A DNA stretch of 64,000 nucleotides from Dactylosporangium aurantiacum (GCF_000716715.1 NZ_JNYJ01000007.1:124001-188000); one strand, 5' to 3'. Shown: positions 26,887 to 37,100, numbered from the stretch's first letter. The notes: a model not told the origin generated them from the sequence alone. Made by a program: numbers and translations.

Positions 26887-27852
26887 CTAGCCGGGCGGCA
26901 GCAGGCGGCGCGTCACGTAGACGTGGTGCGTGGTGAGGCCGAGCCGCTCGTAGAGGGCGACCGCGCCCGTGTTGCGCTCCTCGACCTGCAGGTACACGTC
27001 GCTGGCGCCCACCTCGGCACCCCACGCGACCAGCGCGGCGATGACCCGCCGGGCCAGGCCCTGCCGCCGGACGTGCTCCTCCGTGCCGATCAACGACAGG
27101 CCCAGCCAGCGGCCCTCGGGGTCGGCGACACATCCCCGCCCGGTCGCGAGCAGCGGGCCCTCGGCACCGTGCGGGGTGGCCTGCCGCAGGCTGGCGAACC
27201 GGACCTGGGGCACGCCGGTGAGGACCCGCACCGCGGCCGCCGGTAGGGCGCCCTTGCGGCCGGCCACCGAGGCCAGCCACGCCGGCGACGGCGCGGTGTC
27301 GAGCGTGACCCGCTCGTCCGCGGCGGCGGTCAGGTCGGCCAGCCGGGCCGTCATCACCAGCGTCAGCGGCATCGGGGTCCAGCCGCGGCGGTCCAGCTCG
27401 GCGTCGACGCGGTGGAAGAGCGGCAGCGGCACGCTCATCGACGGCGGCAGGCCACGGTCCTGGTACCACCGGGTGACGGCGTCGACGGCCGCCGGCAGGG
27501 GCAGGTCGGGGTCGCCGACCACGAGCGCGGAGTTGCCCCGCATCGTCCAGCCGCCGGTGGCCCGCAGCAGCCAGTCGCCGAGCCGCTCGCGCTCGCCGGC
27601 GGGCCAGCCGGCGGCCGCGGCGACCTCCAGGGACTCGGTCGGGGTCAGGCGCCGCCGGTCCGGGACGGGCTTGGCGCGGTGGATCTCAGCCGTTGGAACG
27701 CGGACGTCTCCGTCGCGCGCATGTACTGTGAGATGTGTCTCGGCCGCCTCGACGAGACGGCCCAGAATGTCCGAGTACACCGGCCGATCACCGCGATGTC
27801 CCACGATGCGGCGCACGACGACCCGACTTCCCACGTGCTGTGGACCGAGCAC
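26887..27852 (-). CDS. GNAT-family N-acetyltransferase
   Basis: A 321-residue protein. The C-terminal 140 residues carry the GNAT core: WLGLSLIGTEEHVRRQGLARRVIAALVAWG (acetyl-CoA loop RRQGLA) then VYLQVEERNTGAVALYERLGLTTHHVYVTR. The N-terminal part starts with a small beta-barrel-like segment (VVRRIVGHRGDRPVYSDILG) seen in other actinobacterial GNAT fusions. GTG 27852 was chosen because GGAGGT stands 6 nt before it. The substrate is unknown. Divergent from fdxC. Confidence 0.85.
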   Translation of the reverse strand: MLGPQHVGSRVVVRRIVGHRGDRPVYSDILGRLVEAAETHLTVHARDGDVRVPTAEIHRAKPVPDRRRLTPTESLEVAAAAGWPAGERERLGDWLLRATGGWTMRGNSALVVGDPDLPLPAAVDAVTRWYQDRGLPPSMSVPLPLFHRVDAELDRRGWTPMPLTLVMTARLADLTAAADERVTLDTAPSPAWLASVAGRKGALPAAAVRVLTGVPQVRFASLRQATPHGAEGPLLATGRGCVADPEGRWLGLSLIGTEEHVRRQGLARRVIAALVAWGAEVGASDVYLQVEERNTGAVALYERLGLTTHHVYVTRRLLPPG

Positions 27853-27958
27853 GATGCACCTCCAGCCGGACGGGATACTAGGCTCGTACCGCCGCGGTAG
27901 GGATGCGGCGGGGTTCGCCAATCACGTTGGCAGCCTCAGGCGCGAAAGAGGGCGACCC

Positions 27959-28285
27959 GTGACATACATCATCGCCGAACCTTGCGTGGACCTGCTCGAC
28001 AAGGCGTGCATCGAGGAGTGCCCTGTCGACTGCATCTACGAGGGCAACCGCATGCTCTACATCCACCCGGATGAGTGCGTCGACTGTGGTGCCTGCGAGC
28101 CGGTGTGCCCGGTCGAGGCGATCTTCTACGAGGACGACGTCCCGGAGAAGTGGAAGGACTTCGTCGGCGCCAACTACTCGTTCTTCGACGAGCTGGGCTC
28201 GCCCGGTGGCGCCTCGAAGGTCGGCAAGGTCGAGAAGGACGCGGCGTTCGTCGCCGGCCTGCCGCCGCAGGAGCACGACCACTGA
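27959..28285 (+). CDS. fdxC: 7Fe ferredoxin
   Basis: A 108-residue bacterial-type ferredoxin. Cys9, Cys17, Cys21 and Cys25 (first cluster plus one shared ligand) and Cys40, Cys43, Cys46, Cys50 match the 3Fe-4S/4Fe-4S type, followed by the usual YEDDVP...NYSFFDELGSPGGASKVG tail. It is a soluble electron carrier. GTG 27959 follows AGAGGG. It corresponds in context to fdxC (Rv1177) next to an aminotransferase gene in M. tuberculosis. Confidence 0.93.
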   Translation: MTYIIAEPCVDLLDKACIEECPVDCIYEGNRMLYIHPDECVDCGACEPVCPVEAIFYEDDVPEKWKDFVGANYSFFDELGSPGGASKVGKVEKDAAFVAGLPPQEHDH

Positions 28286-29400
28286 CCGGCACCGTCCAGC
28301 CCGGCGCCCGGCGAGCGCTCGCTGCCGGGCTGCCGGACTTCCCGTGGGACCGGCTGGAGCCGGCGAAGGCGACAGCGGCCCGGCACCCGGGCGGCATCGT
28401 CGACCTGTCGATCGGCACGCCCGTCGATCCGGTGCCCGCGGCGATCCGTGCTGCCCTGACGGCGGCGTCGGACGCGCCCGGCTATCCGTTGACGGCGGGC
28501 ACCCCCGAGCTGCGGGCCGCGATCCGCGCGTGGGTGACCCGCTGGTGCGCCCCCGGCGGCGACGGCTTCGGGGTGCTGCCGACGATCGGCTCGAAGGAGC
28601 TGGTCGCGTGGCTGCCGACGCTGCTCGGGCTCGGCCCGGGCGACACCGTGGTCATCCCGCCGGTCTGCTACCCGACGTATGAGGTCGGCGTGCAGCTCAG
28701 CGGCGCCACCGTGGTGCGGGCCGACGCGCTGACGTCGCTCGGCCCGGCGCGGGTACGCCTCGTGTGGGTCAACTCGCCGTCCAACCCGACGGGTCGCGTG
28801 CTGCCCCCCGCCCACCTGCGCAAGGTGGTCGACTGGGCGCGCGAGCGCGGCGCGGTCGTGGCCAGCGACGAGTGCTACCTGCCGCTGCCGTGGGAGGCCG
28901 AGCCGGTCTCGATCCTGTCCGTCTGCGACGGCCGCTTCGACAACGTCCTCGCGGTGCACTCGCTGTCGAAGCGTTCCAACCTGGCCGGCTACCGGGCCGG
29001 CTTCGTCGCCGGCGACCCCGCCCTGGTCGACGAGCTGCTCGCGGTGCGCAAGCACGCCGGCATGATCGTGCCCGCCCCGGTGCAGGCCGCGATGGTCGCC
29101 GCCCTCGGCGACGAGGAGCACGTCGGGCTGCAGCGCGACAGGTATGCCGCCCGCAGGGCCGTGCTGCGCGCCGCGTTCGAGGGCGCCGGCTTCACGGTCG
29201 AACACTCCGAGGCCGGCCTGTACCTGTGGCTGACCCGCGACGAGGACTCGTGGGACACGGTGGCCTGGCTCGCCGAGCGCGGGATCCTGACCGCCCCCGG
29301 CGCGTTCTACGGCCCCGCCGGCGGCCGGCACGTCCGGGCCGCCCTGACGGCCGACGACGAGCGCGTCACCGAGGCCGCCAAGCGACTCGCCGAAGCCTGA
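28282..29400 (+). CDS. dapC: Succinyldiaminopimelate transaminase (DapC-like)
   Basis: A 372-residue fold-type I PLP aminotransferase: AAIRAWVTRW, SNPTGRVL, DECYLPL and the PLP-lysine motif SLSKRSNLAGYRAGF. It opens LPDFPWDRLEPAKATAARHPGG, characteristic of actinobacterial DapC. It converts N-succinyl-2-amino-6-oxopimelate to N-succinyl-LL-diaminopimelate using glutamate. No ATG, GTG or TTG exists in frame near the expected N terminus. The best start is CTG 28282, which overlaps the fdxC stop (CTGA) and follows GCAGGAG; the next upstream in-frame candidate is a GTG inside fdxC near 28147. dapD and dapE nearby support the assignment. Confidence 0.85.
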   Translation: MTGTVQPGARRALAAGLPDFPWDRLEPAKATAARHPGGIVDLSIGTPVDPVPAAIRAALTAASDAPGYPLTAGTPELRAAIRAWVTRWCAPGGDGFGVLPTIGSKELVAWLPTLLGLGPGDTVVIPPVCYPTYEVGVQLSGATVVRADALTSLGPARVRLVWVNSPSNPTGRVLPPAHLRKVVDWARERGAVVASDECYLPLPWEAEPVSILSVCDGRFDNVLAVHSLSKRSNLAGYRAGFVAGDPALVDELLAVRKHAGMIVPAPVQAAMVAALGDEEHVGLQRDRYAARRAVLRAAFEGAGFTVEHSEAGLYLWLTRDEDSWDTVAWLAERGILTAPGAFYGPAGGRHVRAALTADDERVTEAAKRLAEA

Positions 29401-29424
29401 GCACGACACGAGGCCGCCTCGAAC

Positions 29425-29452
29425 GGCCGGCACGACCGCGCGGGTGCCGGCC
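29425..29452. terminator. Hairpin between dapC and dapD
   Basis: A perfect 9-bp stem (29425-29433 with 29444-29452), nested in an outer 8-bp repeat (29414-29421 with 29467-29474). Located between the convergent dapC and dapD genes. Confidence 0.55.
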
Positions 29453-29482
29453 CCGAACGGCCGCCGCGAGGCGGACAGCGAA

Positions 29483-29514
29483 CGCCGGATCCGGCCCGGT
29501 GGCCGGATCCGGCG
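29483..29514. terminator. Strong hairpin at the dapD 3' end
   Basis: A perfect 14-bp stem (29483-29496 with 29501-29514) and CGGT loop, 7 bp from the dapD stop codon. No T tract. It probably terminates dapD and dapC on opposite strands. Confidence 0.7.
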
Positions 29515-29520
29515 GCGCGC

Positions 29521-30459
29521 TCAGTTGGCGTGCAGCGCGGCGTTGAGCTCGATGCCGCGGCCCGCCCGCTCGCGGACCTCCAGGCGGCCCGAGACCGAGT
29601 TGCGGATGAAGAGCAGGTTCGGCACGCCGGACAGCTCACGGGCCTTGACCACGGTGCCGTCGGGCAGGGTGAGCTTCGAGCCGGCGGTGATGTAGCAGCC
29701 CGCCTCCACGACGCAGTCGTCGCCGAGGGAGATGCCGATGCCCGCGTTGGCGCCCAGCAGGCAGCGCTCGCCGAGACGGATGACCTCCTTGCCGCCGCCG
29801 GACAGGGTGCCCATGATCGAGGAGCCGCCGCCGACGTCGGTGCCGTCGCCGACCACGACACCGGCGGAGATGCGGCCCTCGACCATCGAGGTGCCGAGGG
29901 TGCCGGCGTTGAAGTTGACGAAGCCCTCGTGCATGACGGTGGTGCCGGGGGCCAGGTGCGCGCCGAGGCGGACCCGGTCGGCGTCGGCGATGCGGACGCC
30001 GGACGGCGTGACGTAGTCCACCATGCGCGGGAACTTGTCGATGCCGTACACGGTGAGCCGCCGCCCGGCGAGCCGCTCGGCCAGGCGCAGCTCGTCGACC
30101 TGCTCCGGCAGGCACGGGCCGGCGGAGGTCCACGCGACGTTGGCCAGCAGGCCGAACTGCCCGTCGAGGTTGGCCTGGTGCGGCTGGACCAGGCGGTGCG
30201 AGAGCAGGTGCAGGCGCAGGTACACGTCGGCGGTGGAGGCCGGGGCGTCGCCGAGCGAGCCGATCTCGACCTGGACCACCTCGACGGAGAGCGAGGGCAG
30301 CGGCCCGGTGGCCGGGATGTCGAGCACCGGCGGCAGCGCGGGCAGCGTGCCGAGGCCGAGCTGACCGGTGGGGAACCAGGCGTCCAGCACCTGCCCGGAT
30401 CCGGTCACGGTGGCCAGGCCAAGTCCCCAGGCGGGGGAGTCGATGTAGGCGGTCGTCAC
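29521..30459 (-). CDS. dapD: Tetrahydrodipicolinate N-succinyltransferase
   Basis: A 312-residue left-handed beta-helix transferase of the actinobacterial DapD type. Hexapeptide-like turns cover about 160-280 ([63 protein letters not shown]). It moves succinyl from succinyl-CoA to tetrahydrodipicolinate for lysine and peptidoglycan diaminopimelate. GTG 30459 has a -10-like TAGCGT 8 nt upstream. Divergent from dapE with only 33 bp between start codons. Confidence 0.95.
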   Translation of the reverse strand: MTTAYIDSPAWGLGLATVTGSGQVLDAWFPTGQLGLGTLPALPPVLDIPATGPLPSLSVEVVQVEIGSLGDAPASTADVYLRLHLLSHRLVQPHQANLDGQFGLLANVAWTSAGPCLPEQVDELRLAERLAGRRLTVYGIDKFPRMVDYVTPSGVRIADADRVRLGAHLAPGTTVMHEGFVNFNAGTLGTSMVEGRISAGVVVGDGTDVGGGSSIMGTLSGGGKEVIRLGERCLLGANAGIGISLGDDCVVEAGCYITAGSKLTLPDGTVVKARELSGVPNLLFIRNSVSGRLEVRERAGRGIELNAALHAN

Positions 30460-30492
30460 GTGGTCGAACGCTACCGCATCTAGGGTATGGGC
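30460..30492. promoter_or_regulatory. Back-to-back dapD/dapE leaderless promoters
   Basis: The -10 of dapD is TAGCGT on the minus strand (30473-30468). The -10 of dapE is TAGGGT on the plus strand (30481-30486). They are separated by 7 bp, and each would need a -35 region lying across the other gene's start codon, so the two promoters should exclude each other. Confidence 0.6.
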
Positions 30493-31560
30493 ATGCTCTC
30501 CCGTGACGTGCTCGCCGATCCCGTCGCCCTGACCCGTGCCCTGGTGGACATCGAGTCGGTGTCCGGCAACGAGGCGGACATCGCCGACCAGGTCCAGCAG
30601 GCCCTGAGCGAGACCGCGCTGAAGGTCGAGCGGTTCGGTCACACCGTCGTCGCGCGCACCGAGCTGGGCCGCCCCGAGCGGGTCGTGCTCGCCGGGCACC
30701 TGGACACCGTGCCGCTCAACGACAACTGGCCGTCGCGGACCGAGGGCGGCGTCATGCACGGCTGCGGCACGTCCGACATGAAGTCGGGCACGGCGATCGC
30801 GCTGCACCTCGCGGTCACCGAGGCCGAGCCGCGGCACGACGTCACGTACGTCTTCTACGAGTGCGAGGAGGTCGACTCGGCGCGCAACGGGTTGAAGATC
30901 CTCGCCGACAGCCGGCCGGGGCTGCTGGCGGACGCGTCGTTCGCGCTGCTGCTGGAGCCGACGCACGGCCTGGTCGAGGCGGGCTGCCAGGGCACCCTGC
31001 GGGTGCTGGCGCGCACCAGCGGCCGGCGGGCGCACTCGGCGCGGTCCTGGCTGGGCGACAACGCGATCCACAAGGCCGCCCCGATCCTGCAGCGCCTGCT
31101 CGCGTACGAGCCGCGCACCGTCACCATCGACGGCTGCGAGTTCCGTGAAGGGCTCAACGCGGTGCGGATCAGCGGCGGGGTCGCCGGCAACGTCATCCCC
31201 GACGAGTGCGTGGTCGAGGTCAACTTCAGGTTCGCGCCGGACCGCTCCGAGTCGCAGGCGGCCGAGCACGTGCGGGAGGTGCTCGACGGCTTCGAGCTGC
31301 AGGTCGTCGACACGGCGCCGGGCGCCCTGCCGGGCCTGGACGCGCCGCCGGCGCGGGAGTTCCTCGCCGCGATCGGGCAGCCGGCGCGGGCCAAGCTGGG
31401 CTGGACCGACGTCGCCAGGTTCGCCGCGCTCGGCGTCCCGGCGCTCAACTACGGCCCCGGCGACCCGAACCTCGCGCACAAGCAGGACGAGCACGTCGAG
31501 ATCGACAAGATCGTCGAGGGCGCGGCCGTGGTCCGCCGCTGGCTCACCGGCGCCGTATAA
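30493..31560 (+). CDS. dapE: Succinyl-diaminopimelate desuccinylase
   Basis: A 355-residue M20 metallopeptidase-family enzyme. Metal and catalytic motifs: [16 protein letters not shown] (bridging Asp), YECEEVDS (catalytic and ligand Glu) and a C-terminal HKQDEHVE His. It removes succinate from N-succinyl-LL-diaminopimelate. Start is ATG 30493, 6 nt after a -10-like TAGGGT; the in-frame ATG 30487 abuts the -10 and would not be transcribed. With dapC and dapD, three steps of the succinylase branch lie in 3.3 kb. Confidence 0.94.
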   Translation: MLSRDVLADPVALTRALVDIESVSGNEADIADQVQQALSETALKVERFGHTVVARTELGRPERVVLAGHLDTVPLNDNWPSRTEGGVMHGCGTSDMKSGTAIALHLAVTEAEPRHDVTYVFYECEEVDSARNGLKILADSRPGLLADASFALLLEPTHGLVEAGCQGTLRVLARTSGRRAHSARSWLGDNAIHKAAPILQRLLAYEPRTVTIDGCEFREGLNAVRISGGVAGNVIPDECVVEVNFRFAPDRSESQAAEHVREVLDGFELQVVDTAPGALPGLDAPPAREFLAAIGQPARAKLGWTDVARFAALGVPALNYGPGDPNLAHKQDEHVEIDKIVEGAAVVRRWLTGAV

Positions 31561-31581
31561 CGCCGTATTACCCGGCCCGGC

Positions 31582-31716
31582 TCAGGCCTCCGGCGTCGCC
31601 GGCTCCGGGGGCTCGGCCTGCGGCCCCATCGCGGCCAGCACCCGGCGCACCGCGAGCACCTCGCGGATCCGCCGGTTCATCTGCCGCTTGCGACGGTCGT
31701 GCTCGGCGCGTGTCAT
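31582..31716 (-). CDS. Small basic helical protein
   Basis: A 44-residue ORF starting MTRAEHDRRKRQMNRR and ending with an acidic, Pro-rich tail. The first 30 residues form a strongly charged helix. ATG 31716 follows AGGGGG by 8-9 nt, and third codon positions are G/C. It is convergent with dapE (stop 31560). No family is recognised; I include it because of the ribosome site and codon pattern. Confidence 0.45.
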   Translation of the reverse strand: MTRAEHDRRKRQMNRRIREVLAVRRVLAAMGPQAEPPEPATPEA

Positions 31717-31814
31717 TCCGGTCACCCCCTACACCCTGCCGTCCGGTATATCGGGAACGACGCGATGACACCGGCAAACGTTGTCGTCCGCACCCGATTT
31801 CTCACCGGGATGCG

Positions 31815-32600
31815 TCAGCGCGGCGCCGCGGGTCCCGTCACGTACGTCCGGCCGTCCGGGTACGGCCACGGGTTGCGCGCGCAGCCCTCCAGGCCGAACG
31901 TCTGCCGGGCCATGACCGGCGCCGGCGCGTCCTTGCGGGGGCACACCACGTGGCCGTTGCCGAGGAAGTGTCCGACCTCGTGGTTGACGACCATGTCGCG
32001 GTAGTCGGCCAGCCGCGGGTACCAGGCGACGCCGAGCTGCCAGCGCTTCAGGTTGATGATCACGTCCCGCCCGCCGCGGCAGGAGACCTCGCCGCGGGTG
32101 CGCACGCCGCGCCGCGCGCACATCGTGTCGGTCGTGCCGGGGGTGGCCAGGTGCACGGTCAGCTCGCTCGGCTGCCCGGCCGGCACCCGCTGGAAGGAGA
32201 CCCGCCCGCCCGCGATCCAGCTCCTCGGGTCGGCGAGCGTCGCGTGCACCGCCGCCGCGAACACCTCCGGGTCGACCGCGGAGCCCCGCTCGGTGGCGAC
32301 CGTGTAGCGCACCAGCCGGCCCGCGCCGCCGGCCCGCTCGCCGCCGGTGCCGCTGTAGTCGAACGTCCCGGTGCCGCGGGCCGGGACCGCGGTGACCACC
32401 GGCGACGGGGACAGCGACGGTGCGGCGGAGGGCGACGGGGACGGCGACGGCGGTGCGGGGGAGGTGGGCGTCGGCGACGGCGGCGGTGCCGCCTGCGACA
32501 CGCTCGTGGCGCCGGGCGTGCGCGAGCCGTACCAGATCCCGCCGGCACCGGCGGCGAGCACGACCGCCAGCACGGCGACCAGCCCCCGACGACGCCCCAT
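31815..32600 (-). CDS. DUF3152 protein, metzincin-like secreted or anchored zinc protein
   Basis: A 261-residue protein with an N-terminal signal anchor (LVAVLAVVLAAGAGGIWYG, about 7-25), a Pro/Ser-rich linker (38-70) and a C-terminal DUF3152 domain. The domain contains HEVGHFLGNGH, an HExxHxxGxxH metzincin-type zinc motif, followed by Cys-containing segments (CPRKDAPAPVMARQ with a possible Met-turn). A secreted zinc peptidase is plausible, but no activity is established for DUF3152. ATG 32600 is divergent from the LOG-family gene with 39 bp between starts. Confidence 0.85.
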   Translation of the reverse strand: MGRRRGLVAVLAVVLAAGAGGIWYGSRTPGATSVSQAAPPPSPTPTSPAPPSPSPSPSAAPSLSPSPVVTAVPARGTGTFDYSGTGGERAGGAGRLVRYTVATERGSAVDPEVFAAAVHATLADPRSWIAGGRVSFQRVPAGQPSELTVHLATPGTTDTMCARRGVRTRGEVSCRGGRDVIINLKRWQLGVAWYPRLADYRDMVVNHEVGHFLGNGHVVCPRKDAPAPVMARQTFGLEGCARNPWPYPDGRTYVTGPAAPR

Positions 32601-32626
32601 CGGTGCATTGCATCATGAGATCCACG

Positions 32627-32632
32627 TACGGT
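32627..32632 (+). promoter_or_regulatory. -10 box TACGGT, leaderless start at 32640
   Basis: TACGGT ends 7 nt before the ATG of the first LOG-family gene; the intervening GGGGG is a poor Shine-Dalgarno at that spacing. Confidence 0.5.
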
Positions 32633-32639
32633 GGGGGCC

Positions 32640-33431
32640 ATGACCGAGGGTAGGACCCCCCAGCCGCCCGAGCGGCACCGCGGACCGGTGACGCTGCGCC
32701 GCGACTCCATCCCGCCGAGCACCGCCGACCAGCGGCTGCTCGACTCGCACCTGCGCAGCGAGTGGAAGACCAAGGACGCCTGGCGGGCGCTGCGGATCCT
32801 GAGCGAGTTCGTGGAGGGCTTCGACACCCTCGCCGACCTGCCGCCGTCCGTGAGCGTGTTCGGCTCGGCCCGCAGCAAGGCCGACAGCCCCGAGTGGAAG
32901 CTCGGCGAGGAGCTCGGCGGGGCTCTCGCCCGGGCCGGCTACGCCGTCATCACCGGCGGCGGCCCCGGCGTGATGGAGGCGGCCAACAAGGGCGCCGCGG
33001 AGGCCGGCGGGCTGTCGGTCGGGCTCGGCATCGAGCTGCCGTTCGAGCAGGGGCTCAACGAGTGGGTCGACCTCGGCATCGACTTCCGCTACTTCTTCGC
33101 CCGCAAGACGATGTTCGTCAAGTACGCCCAGGCGTTCGTGGTGCTGCCCGGCGGGTTCGGCACCCTCGACGAGCTGTTCGAGGCGGTGACCCTGGTGCAG
33201 ACCAAGAAGGTCACCCGCTTCCCGGTGGTGCTGATGGGCACCTCGTACTGGCGGGGCCTGGTCGACTGGCTGCGCGACACCATGCAGGACGCCGGCAAGA
33301 TCGGCCCGGAGGACCTGGACCTGCTGTACCTCACCGACGACGTCGACGAGGCGGTGCGGCACATCGTGAAGGCCGGCGAGGACGTCGAGGCCGCCTCGGC
33401 CCGCCGCACCGCGCGCGAGGCGAGCGGCTGA
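32640..33431 (+). CDS. LOG-family protein (TIGR00730 type), long form
   Basis: A 263-residue LOG/lysine-decarboxylase-like Rossmann protein. It carries SVFGSARSK, GGGPGVMEAANKGA and the signature PGGFGTLDELFE. LOG proteins hydrolyse nucleoside 5'-monophosphates to release free base; cytokinin-type substrates are known in plants and some actinobacteria (Rv1205 makes cytokinins). The N-terminal 60 residues, rich in Arg and Pro, are longer than the minimal LOG. It overlaps the next LOG gene by TGATG. Confidence 0.9.
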   Translation: MTEGRTPQPPERHRGPVTLRRDSIPPSTADQRLLDSHLRSEWKTKDAWRALRILSEFVEGFDTLADLPPSVSVFGSARSKADSPEWKLGEELGGALARAGYAVITGGGPGVMEAANKGAAEAGGLSVGLGIELPFEQGLNEWVDLGIDFRYFFARKTMFVKYAQAFVVLPGGFGTLDELFEAVTLVQTKKVTRFPVVLMGTSYWRGLVDWLRDTMQDAGKIGPEDLDLLYLTDDVDEAVRHIVKAGEDVEAASARRTAREASG

Positions 33432-33979
33432 TGGCGTCGATCGGGGTGTTCTGCGCCTCCTCGCAGCGGCTCGACCAGCGCTGGCTCGACCTGGCCCACC
33501 AGGTCGGCGTCGAGATCGGCCGGCGCGGCCACGAGCTGGTCTCCGGCGGCGGCTGCGTCGGCATGATGGGCGCGGTCGCCGACGGTGCCCGCGACGGCGG
33601 CGGCCGCACGTACGGTGTCATCCCGCAGTCGCTGGTCGACCTGGAGGTCGCCGACACCAAGTCCGACGAGCTGGTGGTCACCGACGGCATGGCCTCGCGC
33701 AAGACGATGATGATCGAGCGGGCGGACGCGTTCGTGGTGCTGCCCGGTGGGCTCGGCACCCTCGACGAGCTGTTCGAGGTGTGGACCACCGCGACGCTCG
33801 ACCTGCACCGCAAGCCGATCCTGCTGCTGGACGCCGACGGCTTCTACGCGGGTCTCGTCGGGTGGCTGCGCGGCCTGGTCGACCAGGAGTTCGTCCGCAC
33901 CTCGGCGCTGGCGATGCTGCTGGTCGCGGGCGACGTCACCGCCGCGCTGGACCTGCTGGAGGAGTCGCTGCTGCGGTGA
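33431..33979 (+). CDS. LOG-family protein, short form
   Basis: A 182-residue cytokinin-riboside 5'-monophosphate phosphoribohydrolase-like protein. It has GGGCVGMMGAVADGA and PGGLGTLDELFE, the two LOG signatures, and normal LOG length. Its nearest context match is Rv1205, downstream of dapE in M. tuberculosis. Two adjacent LOG genes of different length suggest gene duplication with divergence. ATG 33431 shares its A with the preceding stop codon. Confidence 0.92.
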   Translation: MASIGVFCASSQRLDQRWLDLAHQVGVEIGRRGHELVSGGGCVGMMGAVADGARDGGGRTYGVIPQSLVDLEVADTKSDELVVTDGMASRKTMMIERADAFVVLPGGLGTLDELFEVWTTATLDLHRKPILLLDADGFYAGLVGWLRGLVDQEFVRTSALAMLLVAGDVTAALDLLEESLLR

Positions 33980-34097
33980 ACGCCGCGTTCCGGCGAAACA
34001 AACTCGCGTCACGAGTGCGACGGTGATCAATTACTCCGGGCCCCCCGGAAGAATGCGCCATTCGAGTTCGGGCATTTCCGCGGGCGAGCGGATCGGA

Positions 34098-34103
34098 TAT
34101 TCT
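34098..34103 (+). promoter_or_regulatory. Candidate -10 box TATTCT upstream of the first NB-ARC/TPR gene
   Basis: TATTCT lies 33 bp before GTG 34137 in an unusually AT-richer stretch (34041-34130). No convincing -35 is visible. GGGGA precedes the start codon. Confidence 0.35.
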
Positions 34104-34136
34104 TTGCGCTCGGGATTCGTCGTGCGTGGGGAATGA

Positions 34137-37100
34137 GTGTCCGTGGCACAAGTGCAATCCGGCCGTGGCCGACTCGACGGTCTGGTCAACGTGTTGCTGC
34201 TGGTGCCGGAGCTGTCCGACCCCGACGCGTGGGACGCCGCGGTGGAGGAGACGGAGCGCCGGCTCGACCGTGACCTGGAGGCCCGGCGCTTCCCGGACCA
34301 CCGGCGCGACGTGCAGTCGGTGCTGCGGGCCTGCCAGTCGTGCTCCGGCGGGCTGCGCAGCCTCGCCCGCGTGCTGCACGGCATCTACCCGACGGTGTTC
34401 ACCGCCGACGCCGTGGCCATCGCCGACCGCATCGCCGGTCCGGACCTGCTGTCCGGGCCGGACCGCGACGCGCTGCTGGACATCCTGCGCGACGTGCCGG
34501 TGGAGCAGCTCGCCGCGGCCGGCGAGCGGGTCCAGGCCGGTGGCCCGCTGTCGACGAAGGCCGGCTGGAGCGACATTCGCGCCGCCGTGCTCGGCCTCGA
34601 GAATGCGTCCGGCGAGATTCCTTCGCTGTTGACATTCATCGATGCATTGGAAGTGGTCGCCGGGCCCCCGAATGCGGACGAGTTGCGCCAGTGGGCAGAT
34701 TCGGTCAAGGGCGGTCTGCTGTTCGGGCATTCGGCGTCGGTGCTGTCCGTGGACGCCGGGCGCCCGGCGCCGGACGTGCGGGTCGAGCGGCCCTCCGTGG
34801 GTGGCCGGCCGGTGCGCTCCCGCCGCGCCGACGGCTCGCAGCCGATCTGGGGCGGCGGCGTGCCGATCCGCAACAGGAACTTCACCGGCCGCGTCGCGCT
34901 GCTGGAGCGCCTCGGCTCGGCGCTGCGGCAGGGCTCGAAGGCCTCGGTGCTGCCGCAGACGCTGCAGGGCATGGGCGGTGTCGGCAAGACCCAGCTGGTG
35001 GTCGAGTACGTCTACCGCAACATCGACGACTACGACCTGATCTGGTGGATCGCCGCCGAGCAGACCGCGACCGTCCTGGACTCCCTCGCCCAGCTCGCCG
35101 AGCGGCTGGGCCTGACCACGACCGACGACCGCCGCCGCACCGCTCGCACGGTGCTGGACTCCCTCGCCGACAGCGGCCTGTCGTGGCTGCTGGTCTATGA
35201 CAACGTGGACGAGGCGGTGATCCTCGACCAGTTCGTGCCGTCGCACGGCGGCCACGTCATCGTCACCACCCGCAACCAGGAGCTGGCCAGCGGCTGGTCC
35301 TCGATCGCCGTCGACGTGTTCGAGCGCGGCGAGAGCGTCGAGCTGCTGCAGCGGCGCAGCCAGGACCCGCACGGGCAGGCCCGCATCAGCGACGTCGAGG
35401 CCGACGAGCTGGCCGACAAGCTCGGCGACCTGCCGCTGGCGCTGGAGCAGGCGGTGTCGTGGTATCTGGCCACCGCGATGCCCATCCGCGACTACCTCGA
35501 GCTGCTCGACAACCAGATGAGCCGCGAGCTGCTGTCGGAGGGCCGCCCGCAGGGCTACCCGGTCACCGTCGCCGCGTTCGTCAACCTGGCCGTGGAGCGG
35601 CTGCGCGAGGTCGCGCCCGCCACGGCGCAGATGTTCGAGCTGTTCGCGTTCCTCGGCGGTGAGCCGGTCGCCGTGTCGCTGCTGCGGTACGGCCGCGACG
35701 CCGACATCGCCGAGCCGCTGAAGTCGACGCTGGCCGTGCCGCTGGAGCGCAGCCGGGTGGTGCGCGACCTGAGCCGGTACGGTCTGGCCAAGGTCGACCA
35801 GGACGAGCGGCTGCAGGTCCACCGGCTGGTCCAGCGGGTGCTGCAGGAGAGCCTCAGCGAGGAGCAGCGCCGCCGGGCCCTGCTCAACGCGCAGAACATC
35901 CTCGCCGCCGCCAACCCCGGCGATCCCGACGAGGTCGGCGAGCTGTCCCGCCAGCGGGACCTCGGCGCGCACCTCACCGCGGCCCGGATGATCTCGGCGG
36001 AGAACGCCGCGGCCCGGCAGGTCATCCTGCACCACGCCCGCTACCTCTACCTGACCGGCAACTACGAGGACAGCCGCGACCTGGCGCAGCGGGCCGTCGA
36101 CGTCTGGTCGCAGGACACCACCGACCCGCTGTACGGGCCCGAGGGCGACTTCACGGTGCAGGCGATCGCGCTGCTGGCCAACGCGACGCGGACCCTCGGC
36201 GACAGCGAGAAGGCCCGGGAGCTCGCGCAGACCGCGTACACGGTCATGTCCCGCTCGTCCGGCTTCGGCGAGCGGCACGAGTCGAAGCTCATCACCGGCA
36301 ACCAGGTCGGCGCCGACCTGCGCATCGCCGGGCTGTACCGCGACGCGCTGGAGTTCGACCTGGTCTCGGTCGGCCTGCACGACGAGGTGTTCGGGCCCTT
36401 CGAGAAGTACACGCTGCGGGCCAAGGCCAACCTCGCCGTCGACTACCGGATGGTCGGCGAGTTCGAGAAGGCGCTCGCACTCGACCGGGAGATCGCCACC
36501 CACTGGGAGAGCATGGGCGGCACCGACCCGCGGGCGCTGTCGGCGTATCTCAACATGGCCCGCGACTACTACGGCATGGGCGCCTACCAGGCCGGGCTCG
36601 ACGTCATCGAGCTGTGGCGCGAGCCGCTGCAGCAGAGCCTGGGCCCCCAGCACAGCCAGGTGCTGCTGGCCGGGCGGACCTACGGCGTGATGCTGCGCAA
36701 GGCCGGCCGCCGCGAGGAGGCGGTGGGCGTCCTGCGCGACCACTACGAGCGGGTCAAGGAGCGCTTCGACTCGCGGCCCAACCAGGAGCGGCTGCGGGAG
36801 GGCTCGAAGCCGGACTCCAACCACGAGTTCGCGCTCGCGGCCGCGATGAGTCTCAGCAACGCGCTGCGGGAGGTGGGCGAGTACGACGAGGCTCTCGCCC
36901 TGATCGACGACACGCTGCGCCGCTACGACCAGTACTTCGGCAAGCAGCACCCGCTGACCCTGGTCGCCCGGGTCAACGAGGCCATCCTGCGCCGGGCCCG
37001 CGGCGAGTACGCCGAGGCCAGGACGCTGGACGAGCGGTGCTTCACCGCCCTGGGCGCGGTGCTGTCGCCGGACCACCCGTACACGCTGTGCGCCGGCACG

